A DNA stretch of 64,000 bases from Siphonodentalium dalli (GCA_032622095.1 CP136065.1:92511343-92575342), one strand, 5' to 3'. Counted from the stretch's first letter, positions 36,191 to 48,570 are shown. A program made the numbers and translations. Notes: generated by a model from the letters alone, not told the origin.

Positions 36191-38184
36191 CAAAATTGTT
36201 GGCGATCTCTCGTCACTCATGTTCTGTGGATGGCGTCTGAAAGAAAAATGGAAAATCTCATAAATTATTGTGTACATCGATGTGTATGCTTTGTACAATA
36301 TGAAAAGAAAACAAATATGACATAACAATGATTGAAGGCGACGATTATCATGCACCTATTAGTGTTCATGATCACAATTTCAATCTTTCAGTTAAATATT
36401 TAGATATTTTAAAAACTTTTGAATCGTCCGATGCCAGAAAATCCCAGTTAAAATGACTATGGAGTAGGTTAAAAATTGTCTACCGTACGTGATGTGTGAT
36501 GCCTTGACAGGGGCGTGGTAACAGGATGGTAGTTAAAGTTTTCAAAATAATTTCATGGTTCACACAACATATGATGGATAGTGTACATCACATACAGGTT
36601 GTTTGATTTTCCAACGATATGGGGCGTCAGGTTGGAACTTTACAAAAATTGGATTGTTCAGGATGGAATTCCAATAAATCAGTGCATTTCAAAATGGTCA
36701 CATCCCTCACCCGAAAAGATACACTCTAGCCATATCCCTGTGAATTGAATTGATGTGTTAGTTAAAAAATATGAAAATTTATATCCAAATTGTCAGCTCG
36801 AAAGGTCATTCTTATATCTGAATAATATGCAGCAAGTGTGTTTGACGCAATAATTATCCTTTGGTTTAAATCGCTTCCGAAATATTTAAAATTGTTCACA
36901 CTAATAGTTTAGATGTTGTATTATCTGAAATGGTAAACTCGACGTTGATGGGATCTTCTTGTTGATATATATATATATGTTCTTGCAGTGGACAACGTTC
37001 CTGGGGAATCATCAGTTTGATTCACTGGAATAAATGCACAATATGTCTAAACAAGAGGAGCATAATAGCATTAATAAGCCACATGATAGTCAGAATAAAT
37101 TGTATGATTAAAATTTGATTTCGAGATTTTAAAACATTTATTGTTAAAAAACATGTTAACATATTTAAATTAATAAATTCCATGCATCTAAATACTCATT
37201 TGAAATTCAGAACTGAACATGTAGAGCTATAAAATATTTCAAGGTCAAAGGTACTCGAGACATTTGAAGTGAGTTCATGCGAAATAACATAACATCTGTA
37301 AAAGAACCTTCCACAGCTTAGTTATAATATCAAACAGTTAACACCGATATATAAACCGGTCCTACATGTATATGGCCAGACGATATTAATTAAATCATAC
37401 TCTTTAATCATATAGCAAATAAAAACAAGTTTTGCGTGGTTGGTGACTCCCGTACCAGAATAATAAGTCTGATTTTATTCTCAGTGCAGGTTTCGTTTTC
37501 CCAGATATCATGTTTAAGATGTCAAAAAGGCAAGGTAAGGTTTTCCAGTCATGGAAGGGTTAAGATCTACCTTGGTTTTCGAAAGTTCAAAAATCATTAT
37601 GATACAAAGAGTTGAATTAAACTTGGATAACACAAGGAATTATAAAATAAATATTCGAAGTAGTAAAATGATAACATTAACATGTCTAACTTATTAACAG
37701 ATATAGGACAAGATATCTGCAAACTTAAATCCTACCTTTGTGTTTATCATATCCTTCCGAAATTTCCATATCTGATATTTCCAACTATGCGAAATATTCC
37801 TTACATTTGTAGACTATACGTTAAAGCTATGTTATAAATGGAATGCTTCTTAAGAAATAGTAAAACGTCACAATGAAATTGACAAACGTCACGATCCATG
37901 CAAATACTCGACGTCACCCAGCGTCATATTATATATTCTTATGGATTGGCTGTTGCTGTTATTTTTCAGAAAAATATGGAATTCCGCCCACACGATAGGC
38001 ACCACCACCATTCGTTCACATTTAGACATTTGAATAATTAACCCTGTTTTGAGTCATGATGTGCTACCCACAATGCTCAATTGCACTAGTTTTTATACTG
38101 TGGGTGAATTTCGATAAATGTTTTGAAACCCACAGCACTAACCGGGGTGCAGCCCTATAATGTAGCGGTGTTAGATAGAGCTGC
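36191..38184. other. Intergenic, no gene recognised
   Basis: A TA run lies near 36966-36977. A CCAGTCATGGAAGGGTTAA end fragment of MITE family B lies at about 37545-37563. No protein-coding similarity identified. Confidence 0.5.
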
Positions 38185-38560
38185 CCGTCACACAATTTCC
38201 TTTGCATCACCCTCCAGGCCGTATCCCTCATCCATTCATCAACAAACTTCATATCGATCTTCAGGGTGACATAGATGGGAGCCATCATCTTTTTTCCGAA
38301 TTGGTTTTAAAACATTGCCGTCAGCAGCCAGTTTGGCTTTCAAATTTGAATAAATCGGCACACCCTGCAGCCCGCATTTATTGGAGAATTGTTTTGAACA
38401 TTTACAGGCATGTTTAGGTTCACCTCTAGGTGGGAGCTATATAACTTTAGCAATTTTCGATGAAAAACATGACCGCCGACCGCCATCTTGAAATTTACTA
38501 TTGATGACTAAATACACACCCTGCAGGTCACATCCCTCATCCGAAAAACAGTGTTTGTGC
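38185..38560 (-). repeat. Dispersed repeat, family D
   Basis: Contains GATCTTCAGGGTGACATAG and CATCCCTCATCC words that are the reverse complement of the block at 48300-48570 (GTCACCCCGAAGATCC, GGATGAGGGATGTGG). A CCGCCATCTTGAA-type segment is also shared. Shorter relatives lie near 36695-36740 and 56465-56540. Confidence 0.65.
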
Positions 38561-39894
38561 GAATTACCTCCATACCCACATTTGCATTAATTGGGCTGGT
38601 TCTTGAGTGTAAGTTTTTTTTACAGGAGACACAATTGTTTTTATTTATCTCTTGAAATGGAATTTGTATCTGCCAATAACATTTCACTATAATTCCGTAT
38701 ATCACAGTTGTTATAAAGATAAACTTTCATTGCATTATTTTGGAAGTAAATACTATAAATCTGAGATGGCAATTAGTTTTGATTATTTCCGCAACTTGAA
38801 TTATTCTCTGTCACTCGGGATACGGAGCATCCCTCTTCAAAACAACGTAATCTATCATAATTATCCTACCAGGAAAATAGAAATATGAGTTTAGAATTAA
38901 CCAAATGCATAAAATATTGACACGTGATATGACGAACTTATGTAATCGAACCCGTGGACTCTCAACATCCAAATAGTGATTTCGTGCCAAAATGCCCACA
39001 TACAACATTTTAGAACATTTAACCATTGCTGTTACTGTGGAATTACAGATAAGAGTACAATTAGTACAACAAGACACCAACATTGTATCAAAACATGAAG
39101 GTAAAATATTCGAACCTACTACATCATGATTGATGTTTGTTGACAAATCACTGTTCACAATGCAATGGTTTCGACACGCGACATTTCGTTATTAGAGAGC
39201 TACAATAATGAATAAAAGAAAGTTTTCTATTTCTCCATGTGTTTATCCACTGCGAGTGCATTCCGTCCCTATAATCTTGTTAACAGTCATACAATTTGAT
39301 ACATTTTATGGTGGGCACTCGACAAACTGGGCTCCCGTGTGGTGTAGAATAGGCCTACCGCCCCACTACGAGTGGTAAAAATCCCCTAATGCGGCACCCG
39401 GTTTGCCGTGGGGTGCATCACGCGAAGTGTGGTGTAGGAGTCCTGGATGTATTAGGGATGTCCTCTTTGGTCCTACATATCTTCATGACGTTTGTTGAGT
39501 TGACCCGGCTCAATCGATCGGCTAGTCACGGCTCTCCAGCGTTTCAGATTACATTTTTGTTTTATGTTGCACTGCTCGTATAATGTTTGAAGTAATATTT
39601 TCTGTTTTTCACGTGTTTTTCTGTTCCCTCCTGTAGCTTGTGTTCGTCCAATGATTGTTGAGTTTTGAATCATGTATTGTTCACACCTGTCTCACTGGGG
39701 ACTCAGTGGGGAGGTACCGGAAGGGTGCTACATGCAGTGGCTAAACCGATCACCGCTTCAGCTATGTATCAGTCTTCAGAATTCAAGGGTAGTCCAACGC
39801 GGCTGCTGTGCTAGTTGTCGATTTGTTTGCTATTCGTATGCCAACTCAATTAAAAAAAACAAAATTTTGCTCGTAAGAATGATTACTCACCAAA
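38561..39894. other. Intergenic, no gene recognised
   Basis: AT-rich to about 39240, then a GC-richer part (39300-39780) without a recognised product or strong repeat. Confidence 0.5.
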
Positions 39895-40371
39895 TTCCAA
39901 TGTGCTGTGGTCTTCCCCAAGTTCTTGGATATTAGTTTTGCCCCGAATGTGAGAAGACCTATCTTTGCCATTGATACAATGCTAAAAAGCATTACTGGAC
40001 AATTGAAATCTGTTAAACCAATGAGGACTGGGCCAATAAGTGGCTCTCACTTGATTGACTGTTCAAAGAATGTTCAAGCTAATGCTCTACTGTAGTTAAC
40101 AACTCTTTCACAAACACTGGTGATGGTTACTCATATCAAGACATTGAATAGTAGCAGAGCTGTGTTGAGAACCCGCGATATAGCTGATTTTTCGGTAAAA
40201 GTAAAGAAAACATTTGTGCACGCTGTTCTGTTTCTGGTCATGATAATAAGGAATGTACAAATCCTAAAAAAAACTGTCAAGTTCACATTCTGCAATGGAT
40301 CGTGCATGTCCCATATGGGACTATGCATTCAAGATACAAAGATGTAAGGCTGAGAAACATTTATCGTATAT

Positions 40372-40404
<33 letters not shown>

Positions 40405-40610
40405 GCTAAGAAAACAGTTGGTGCTAGACCATCAATTCCACAGGGCACGTACCCAGCTGCTGTTTCCAAGAAAAAGTATGTTGATGCCAGCACTCAGAGA
40501 GTCAAACAAAACTCGTCAGTATATCACTAGCAACACAAGTGCAAGAGAACGATATTACTCCTGTTCCAGAACATGTATCGCAGGCAATGGATACATCCAC
40601 TGCACTTTTA
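39895..40610 (+). pseudogene. Non-LTR retrotransposon ORF1 (zinc-knuckle) remnant
   Basis: Pieces in different frames read LKSVKPMRTGPISG, IKTLNSSRAVLRTRDIADFS and then CARCSVSGHDNKEC, a perfect CX2CX4HX4C zinc knuckle (~40215-40260). CTNPKKNC and CPIWDYAFKIQRC resemble the following knuckles of ORF1 nucleic-acid-binding proteins. The frame is interrupted by stops, frameshifts and a TA microsatellite at 40367. The remnant ends at the 2.2 kb TIR element at 40611. Whether it belonged to the same LINE family as 30468-31449 cannot be told. Confidence 0.65.
40367..40404. repeat. (TA)n microsatellite
   Basis: Nearly pure TA repeat with one AATA interruption, lying within the ORF1 remnant. Confidence 0.95.
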
Positions 40611-42802
40611 GTCTGGTCGATAAACTAAAATTTTAGGGTCAACCTAGAAAAAATTTGGACTAAGTTGGTTTCTATTCCATTTTGAAGAGGAATATATCCT
40701 CTATGACATATCCAAAAACCGCTAAAATCCGCTTTGAGCATTTTCTGTAATACAAGATGGCGTCCATGATGGCAGTTGGTATAGAAAAACCCTGAATTTC
40801 GGTGGCAGGTGCGCCAACAAATACCAAATTAGTAATAAAATAAAATCCACACATACAATCCTTAGTCGTAAACCATATCGGTAGAATGTCTGTCCAAAAT
40901 GGCCGCCAAAATGGACAAAATCTAATGAAATTTACAATTTGCGGAAAATTGAATAGCTGGTTATACAAGAACGAACAGGCCGTCGAATTATACGAGGAAG
41001 AATGATTTCAGAGTATAAGGGGAGCTATTGATAATAGTATGTAAGAATTCTTTCTAAAGTATCTCGCGAGAGAGCAACCGAAAGCCAGGTCTCATACAAC
41101 GATTGAATGTGGACTTTTTGGGCGCCAAGAAATAGAAGAATAACGCAGTTTTATCTGTACTGTTTATCTTGAATCGTGTAATATATGTGTATTAAAACAG
41201 TTAAATATGATCTAATAGGGATGTACTCATTGTGTGACCTTTTCTAGAAGCAGAAATATATGTAATGAAAACAGTCTCACGAAAGTGACCGATAATCATT
41301 TATTTTTGAATCTACAACACACAGTCTTTCAAAATTCACTACTATAGAACAGTATGAGAGCTATTCATATGGTACTAGGTAAAATGTGTAGATCCTATTG
41401 TCCGTGTCTTAAAATAGTAGTCATAGTTGCCTCTGGTCAAGTGATTAAACACGAATATTTCATTTTTATCACACAAATACATGGTGGTATACCATGAACG
41501 CAATTTATCAAAATACAAAGGATTACAATAGACTATCTTCAATAAATTCTCAACATAACCCAATTTGCCTACATACTCTATGGCAGAGACAGTCTTCATA
41601 CCTGGAAATTATGTGCACTTAAATGCACTAAGGCCACATATACGCGAAACGTATGACCTTTTCTGCAACCGCATCGCCGCGTTTACCCATTCTCCCTAAT
41701 GTTACACATATCTGCTGCATACAAAACCATAAATAGCAACATTGAGTGAATGGTAAACGCAGAACTAATAACTGTAAACGCTGATGACCTGATATTTAGC
41801 GCAAGTCTGTGGGTGGCAATGGTAATATAATTTCAAACAACAAGATACTGATAACTAATAATGTGTATTGCGGGGTACATATTCATGTTGTAAAGTGCCG
41901 ATTGAAGTAATTTGAACATAATTGTCTACTAAGAAACCGGCTTGGGAGCACCATGAAAATTAGTACTAAATAAAATGTACGACGTACAGTCTCTTCGATC
42001 TAGTGAGATATGGTACTATTCTGTTGAAGAGATAAGTGTTTCTTGACAGTATAATCAGCATTACGACATACGTGTATGGTTTATTGTCACGGAGAGTGTT
42101 GAAAATTCTGGAAATATAACTAGTATTTACACAGATAGGGTGGGCTCTTCAGTTTCTGCTTTACATTCAATAATTAATCATCATTCCAAAAGGAAACTAC
42201 CACGCACTGTGTGACAAAATATTACTTAGTGTGTTGCATGCCCAAAATAACTGTTTTTGGTCCGACTGTTGGATGTATTCTAATAAGAAAACCCGAACGT
42301 AAATCATTGGGTTAACGTGCGTAGCAGTGATCGATAAATCAATCAGATAGATCTGTTTTAATTATATGTGTACCTTTAAAGATATATAACAACATTCTTG
42401 TAAATTACAAATGTGTATTTTCGCTTATAGGGGGTTATCCAATATGTTGCTTTCATCGTAGCATGGATTGTAGTTGCGGCCATTTTGACAGCCATTTCAT
42501 CGCCGCGATTGCATTGTTTTCTGTCCTTGTCACTCTATTCGCCCCCTATACTCTTTTACACAAACTGGTATATATCGGATGGAGGATTAATGCGTTCTGG
42601 TGTCGCCGATGAGGGATATTGTAGAAAAACGTACTTCGCAAGGTCGAAAAATGAGCATTTTAAAAATCTCTGTAAAACAGTTTGCTCAAAGCGGATTTTA
42701 GCGGATTTTGGATATGTTGTAGAGGAAATATTCCTCTTCAAAATGGAATAAAAACCAACTTAGTCCAAATTTTTTCTAGGTCAAACCTTTTATCGACCAG
42801 AC
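40611..42802. mobile_element. 2.2 kb DNA element with ~135-bp terminal inverted repeats and TA target site
   Basis: The left end starts GTCTGGTCGATAAA and the right end closes TTTATCGACCAGAC, each flanked by TA (40609-40610, 42803-42804). The arms stay inverted-complementary for ~135 bp through AAAAAATTTGGACTAAGTTGG and CCATTTTGAAGAGGAATAT to GCTAAAATCCGCTTTGAGCA. The interior has no recognisable transposase; the only sizeable frame (41375-41599, minus) is unassigned. TA duplication is typical of Tc1/mariner-type and several other superfamilies, so this is probably a non-autonomous derivative. It sits at the end of the ORF1 remnant. Confidence 0.8.
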
Positions 42803-42804
42803 TA

Positions 42805-44881
42805 TTTTTACATTTGCTTCGAAACAAACTATGCAATTGTTCCAAAACAGAAATCCCCAAAATCTGTCAAAAGATGCGACTCAGAAAATACAGGTTGATC
42901 TTTGAATTTGCAAAGTTTTACACGATGCTCAAAGATAACGTCATCTTGAGGCCAAAAAGTGACTCCATGTATTAGATATGGGGGCAGGCTAGCTGTTTGG
43001 TGACACGTCACCTACATAGCCTACCGCCCGAACGTCAACTTGAATTGATTCAGGCTCAAGTCATTCAAAGTGTCGACTTTGTCGACTACTTCACATATAT
43101 CAATGTGGACCCGCCTTAAATTAAATTATTTATATTCGTTGATTACATCCCATGCAGGTTTTATATTTGTTTTCACAGAAGTATTTCTATATATTTTGAT
43201 ATTCTGTGTTATGTGTATTTGCACAATGGTCGGTTTCTTAATGGCTCCGATCCCAATCGAGCACTCTCGGTCTGATTTGGGTGTTTTTATTTGTATATAT
43301 TTCGTTTCATTTTAGTCTAATTCACTGCAGTTTCTAATCACATTTGTTTCACTCGATTTTGATAGGTATTTCAATATCACTCATACCATGGCTGATTTAC
43401 ATGTAGAAAAATATCTTTGTTTTGATCAAGTTTATTGCTAAATGTTCGATTAAAGACATGTTTATGTCGGCGGTGCAGCTGCTGATGTTGATGGTTTTCT
43501 TCAAACGGCTTCAAACAAAATTAATTTAATTCGACGTCTCACTAATGTCTTGTTCCTATTCCTTGTTTGCGTAGACTGGAGGAAAAGTCGCCGAATATAT
43601 CGCAAATATTATTGTTTTACTTTCATGCTATTCCGTTCTTCAAGAACACTTTTTGAAATAAACTGGAGAATATCCATCTCCCTTTCATTACGTTTTTGTT
43701 TTTGATGTTTTTGGCATGATTACGACTTATTGGAGCTGTGGTGACTTCGTCACTTCTGATGTATCAGCTTCATCTTCTGTTGGCACCTTATCCTCTTCCG
43801 TTGATGATTGTGACATATTATCTTATAATGAGATAACCACACATTAAAAGGCGCGAAATAACACATTTTTTATATATTTATATACTATTATAAACCGCAC
43901 ACGTAGTATGAAGTATATGTAATGTTTTCACATTACTATAACTGTTCACGCTTTAGGTACTAGACACTTAATGCGATTAAACACAATTTAACCATTTCTA
44001 TACCAAATAGATTATCCCATTCATTTAAAAAAGTATACATTGTAATGGTATAGTATTCACCTGGAATAAACCCTTTTATAAACAGCATACGAAACATAAG
44101 AAATTTGTGAAAATGTTGCCAAGTCATCAATTTATGGATTTTCAGAACGTATATAAAAAATTATATTTCCATTGATTGCCAATACGACAACAATTTTTCA
44201 TACTTATCTATTTATCACACCCCGTGAACACTCCGTTTTCATGCGGACTTTGACTGATCTGGTACGTCAAACAAACGAGGTCGCGTTGGTTTCGCAAGTT
44301 CTATACAATTGTTAATGGGTTAGTATAACATTAACCTCAGCTTGAACATGAACTATTAGGGAGCACAGTGTGGTATATCCGGAAGCTGGTGTTAGTTTCC
44401 TGCTTCTCACGCTGGTATACATTATTTCATTTAACGACACGCGCATTTGTGTACATCCGTTTTGTTTGATGCATTTTCAATGTGTTTTCGACTAATGGAA
44501 GGTTTTGCCTGCCCACGAGTACACCGACGTCACAATTATCAAAATGACAGATTGACTATGACAATCTGAGGGAGCTATAACTTAGAAGGTTATTGGAACT
44601 AATGAATTGTGGCACATTTTTTTTTCACTATACACATGGAAATACGTTTACTACAATTAGGATGTTTTAAATAATAGTGGAACTGAAACTCGATTTCGCA
44701 GCAATCCTTGACATTTTCAGGAATTGGATATTTTTACACATTTGCTCGCTACATTTGTTCATTATAAAATACTGCTTAAAACAGAATATCGCGATGTAAA
44801 CTGAATAACATTGCTTTTCACAATACGGTCTCGGGAATCTTATGTTTGATTGAATATTATAATATTTTTCTAAACTTTGAT
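42805..44881. other. Intergenic; one short acidic ORF near 43.8 kb
   Basis: On the minus strand 43727-43816 encodes a 29-residue acidic peptide beginning MSQSSTEEDKVPTEDEAD. Its composition looks coding and it could be a first exon, but no donor of good quality or partner exon was found. Upstream of 44882 lies the putative promoter side of the PAN-domain gene, where no clear TATA element was assigned. Confidence 0.35.
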
Positions 44882-45182
44882 ATGATGCGGAATCGAAATT
44901 TCGTGTTCATTCTGTTGTTTACGGAGATATTTTTATCAATCTCTGAACGCTTGAAGACTCTCCGTTTCAGAAAAGTGAGAATAACTGGCGTTCACAGTCC
45001 TTGGTTGACAGATGTTCAGGTGAGCAGATCGAAGCTCGACTGTTCACGAACGTGTGGAATTCTGGACTCGTGTGTCGTGTTTTCATTCAATCACCAGACA
45101 GGGACCTGTTTCATGTCCAGCACCGATCTCTCCCAGTCTGTCACGGGATCTATTGTCTACAGGTCTATTCAGCGGGAGTCGG
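44882..45182 (+). CDS. First exon of a secreted PAN/apple-like domain protein
   Basis: From ATG 44882 the protein starts MMRNRNFVFILLFTEIF, a short basic n-region and hydrophobic core typical of a signal peptide, so the product is probably secreted. The mature part contains LDCSRTCGILDSCVVFSFN followed by TGTCFMSS. This is the Cys spacing of a PAN/apple-type module (CxxxC, C, then FxFN and a C in TGxC), which mediates protein or carbohydrate binding. The exon ends at GTCGG|GTAAGATT, a good donor, in phase 1 as is usual for extracellular modules. In-frame codons upstream to 44846 are open, so a start 12 codons earlier is possible, but the signal peptide fits 44882. Later exons were not recognised in the window. 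Confidence 0.68.
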
Positions 45183-45785
45183 GTAAGATTCAAAAGTTTT
45201 ATATGTAAGAATTGTCAAACTATATATGGAGGGTGTTTCATGCTGTCCTTAAAACACACGCTCCTATTTGACACCATAAAACTACATAATTAAAGTTTTC
45301 TCGGTCCACAACAGCTTGGGAAAAAGGCTGGGTTGATGCTGTTTGGGATCGAGTCCCGTCCAGTTACTTTTCTATAACCGACTTTCATTGAAAAGATGTT
45401 TCACGTTTACACGTGTAGCTTGAACCCATGAATATTATTAATCATCTCACATATCCGCGATTAATCTGTATTCAAAAAGATATATCATTTACCGTGATAG
45501 AAGAAGGTAAAGTGGTGATACGATCGTTTAATATATTATCACTCGCAAACGAAGTTTGCCTGGGGATACAGAAATGTCCGTAATGACTTTGAAGCTCCAT
45601 ATCTTGGTCATCGACAGTCGGAATTTAATGATCTTCGGAATGTAATGTTGATGAAGCAATATTGGGAAAGAGTATTTGCAAACAACAGGTTTCGTCCATT
45701 GATGTTTTACAGATTTACGGCCCTAATTGGGACTTAGTGTGAAAATGGATTTTACTTCTTGCATGACTAAATTTTTCGGCACAAC
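45183..45785. other. Probable intron start of the PAN-domain gene
   Basis: Follows the donor at 45182. No exon-like segment with a clear acceptor was recognised. Confidence 0.4.
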
Positions 45786-46245
45786 ATCCCAGATGGCACA
45801 ACTACGTTGGCCCAACCATTTGCCAACCGTTGGCTCAACGGTTGGCAAATGGTTGGGCCAACGGTTGCAATTGGTTGGGCCAACGTATACCAGCCAACGT
45901 TCCATATTTTGCCAACGTATTGTGCCAACGTATTGCCAACAGATAACATTTTGCTAACGTTGGCCCAACGTTGGCCCAACGTTGACCCAACGTTTGGCCA
46001 ACCTTGTACGTTGGGCCAACGGTTGGAATTTTGTTGGGCCAACGTTGTGCCAACGTATTGCCAATAGATCAAATTTTGCTAACGTTGGTCCAACGTTGGC
46101 CCGACGTTGACCCAACGTTGACCCAACGTTTGGCCAACCTTATTTGTTGGCCCAACAGTTGGCATTTGGTTTTGGCCAACGTTGTGCCAACATATACCAG
46201 CCAACGTTCCACATTCTGCCAACATTTGCCAATAGGGTTGTAGGC
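45786..46245. repeat. GTTGGC palindromic short-repeat array
   Basis: Dozens of CCAACGTTGGCC / GTTGGGCCAACG words in both orientations at irregular 8-20 bp spacing. Two larger subunits share AACGTTGTGCCAACGTATTG and the following CCAA(C/T)AGAT. Open frames on both strands are by-products of the repeat. Confidence 0.93.
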
Positions 46246-46699
46246 AGTCCCAAACAGATAACAAATGTGAAACAATGACGCTAAATGTACTTAAATTGAC
46301 ATTGAGTCAAAAAGTATCACTAATTGTTCAAAGTTGCCTGTAACAAAATATACTGCTTCAAAAGTGGTCAGCATTGACCTTCAATGGGAATAATTTCAGA
46401 AATGATACAAAAGAAGAATATAGTTCAATAATTTATTAAGCAACTAGTGTAAACAGACAAAGCACAGTTTTTAAAAACAAAACAGCATAAAATGTTGATT
46501 GATCAAATTCAAATGTCAATTACTACTAGTAGATAATGCATGACTTGGAGTTGACTACCGGTACGACAAGGCCCAAATACTAGTGGTTCAATAGGCGGAA
46601 TGGCTTGTTGATTATTCCTTCGCTCGGACCACTATTTTGATATACATTCAGTCAACAAAAAGTCGTATATTATTTATTTTATATAATAAAACACAATAA
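46246..46699. other. Intergenic, nothing recognised
   Basis: AT-rich, likely still intronic to the PAN-domain gene if that gene continues. Confidence 0.4.
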
Positions 46700-47050
46700 T
46701 TAAAGGTACTCAATCTGATTAATTTGTTAATTTTTTTAGATCTGGTCCACTTCCACGTGCTCAAACGGACAAATTACAGACACATTGCGGGTGTAAGATG
46801 GATAACTCTAAAATCAAGTGGTTATTACTAACAATAATAACCACTTGATTTTAGAGTTGTCCATCTTAGACCCGTAATTTGTCCGTTTGAGCACGTGGAA
46901 GTGGACCAGATCTAAAAAATTAACAAATTTCAAAAATCGATCTGATCACTCTGAGCTTTGAAGGTTCCTCGACTCGAATCAAATATTTTTTAACCCCGAA
47001 GCCAAAGAAATAATAATTTAGGGGTGCTTAATCGGATTGAGTGCCTTTAA
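46700..47050. mobile_element. TTAA-flanked hairpin MITE family C (351 bp)
   Basis: TTAA at 46700-46703 and 47047-47050. Ends TTAAAGGTACTCAATCTGAT and the inverse of ATCGGATTGAGTGCCTTTAA. Inside, ~85-90-bp arms (about 46738-46828 and 46835-46921) form a near-perfect hairpin with a few-base loop, including CCACTTCCACGTGCTCAAAC. A 3' part with CGAAGCCAA(A/C)GA recurs at 50200-50320 and, inverted, at 49610-49690. Confidence 0.9.
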
Positions 47051-47097
47051 AATAAAACTAATATGCAACAGGAAGAATTCAAGAATGGATACATTTA

Positions 47098-47449
47098 TTA
47101 ACCCTCCCATGATTGGAAGCTTCTTGAATTTTTGCGACAACCTGTTCTAATGCATTCTCTTATATATGAGAGATTTACTATAGAAATCTCCCACATATAG
47201 AAGGATACATTGGCCTATAATATTATCTTGACATTGTAAGACACTGCATTATCTTATATATGTGAGGCTTCCCATGGAAGTATCCCATATAAAAGAGAAA
47301 ACAGTGCCCCAACAATATTTACCTTGACATTGTAAGACAGTGCGTCATGGGTCCCTATGATATATTAGCATATATTAGAGAATTAGAGAATGCACTGGCA
47401 CATGATCCTCACTGCTGCACCAGTGTGGATCCCTTCATGAAAGGTTTAA
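47098..47449. mobile_element. TTAA-flanked foldback MITE family B
   Basis: TTAA at 47098-47101 and 47446-47449. Starts TTAACCCTCCCATGATTGG and ends as the inverse near CCCTTCATGAAAGGTTTAA. Internal CATTCTCTTATATATG blocks are arranged as inverted pairs. Confidence 0.85.
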
Positions 47450-47499
47450 GTAACTGAAGTAAACATACAATGTGCATTAGTTTTTTTAAAGGGGTACTG

Positions 47500-47815
47500 T
47501 ACACCAAATCCGGCCATTTATGGGTCCATATGATATTATACCCAAGAGAATGGATGCAACAATTGAATACATTTTAACCAAGGATGAGTGCAAAATACAC
47601 TCATGTGCTCTTTGAGCAATGGAAACAACACAGTAATTTTAATGAAAATGAGTTATTGACCCGAGTTAATAACTCATTTTTGTCATAATTTGTATGTTCT
47701 TCGCATGGTCTTAGAGTGTATTTTGCACTCATCCATGGTTCAAATTTATTCATTTGTTGCATACATTCTATTGGCTATAATATGAGATGGCTACATAAAT
47801 GGCCATATTTAAAGA
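47500..47815. repeat. Foldback repeat with ~110-bp arms
   Basis: The arm at ~47510-47612 (GGCCATTTATGG, GGATGAGTGCAAAATACACTC) is inverted at ~47700-47815 (GAGTGTATTTTGCACTCATCC, ATAAATGGCC). The centre is a GAGTTATT...AATAACTC palindrome. Possibly a further MITE with ends at TTAAAG (47486) and CTTTAA (47868). Confidence 0.75.
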
Positions 47816-48299
47816 CATAATTTGTAAAAATGTGTTCATGGACTAAAGTTGACAAGCAGTTGCTTTAATTCAGCGGTAGGCCCACCCATGTGGGCAAAGT
47901 TGGGGCATGTTCATCAGCCTGTACGCTTATCAGTCTGATTTGTTTTCAAAGTAACTACATGTCAACGGTTATGTCGTAGGCATTTTGTCGAAAATTGGGC
48001 ATGTGCAAAACGTGGCACAAATTTTTATCATTCTTGTCAAGCATTAGGAAAACATTATTTCAGCTGCAATTATAGAAGTATAGTAGTCTATGTAAGCAAC
48101 TGAAACATGCAATATAATCATTAACTACTAATTTTTTAGCATTGAATTAATAGATGTTTTTTCCCTATGATTCGACCATAATTCTCATTACGCACTGGTT
48201 GAGTTATCTCGTTGAGGAATGTGGAATGTAGGATGTGTTGAAGTAATATGCGAACAGTAAAATGTATTTCAACGATTTTCTTTAATTATTTTTTCTTTA
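47816..48299. other. Intergenic, nothing recognised
   Basis: No gene or strong repeat identified. Confidence 0.45.
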
Positions 48300-48570
48300 A
48301 TAAATGGTAATGGTCACCCCGAAGATCCATATGAAGTTTGGTGACTATTGGATGAGGGATGTGGCCTCTGGAGTGTGCCGAGCTGACGGATTTAGTCATG
48401 CAAATAGTACAATGAAAGATGGCCACTGGCAGAAATATTTTTCTACGAATTTTGGAAGAAATCTATGTCTCCCATATATATGTCGCCCTAAAGATCCATT
48501 TACAGATTGGTGGTGATAGTATGAGTCATACAAAGAGTAAAATTCAAGATGGCTGCCGGCCACCATGTTT
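48300..48570 (+). repeat. Dispersed repeat, family D
   Basis: Two similar subunits, each with a (G/C)AAGATCCAT(A/T) word, a GATGAGGGATG or TATGAGTCA word, then a CAAATAGTA/CAAAGAGTA box and an AAGATGGC(C/T)(A/G)C box. Inverse-related to 38185-38560. Followed at about 48596-48660 by a fragment of family B. Confidence 0.65.

Noticed and set aside
36966-36977. TA run as promoter TATA box
   Set aside because: Short microsatellite with no gene start nearby.
40672-40968. 98-codon minus frame and its relative at 42485-42751
   Set aside because: They are the two inverted terminal repeats of the 2.2 kb element.
45723-46275. Open frames over the GTTGGC array
   Set aside because: Sequence is a palindromic simple repeat; the peptides are repetitive by-products (WPN, QRW) in both strands.
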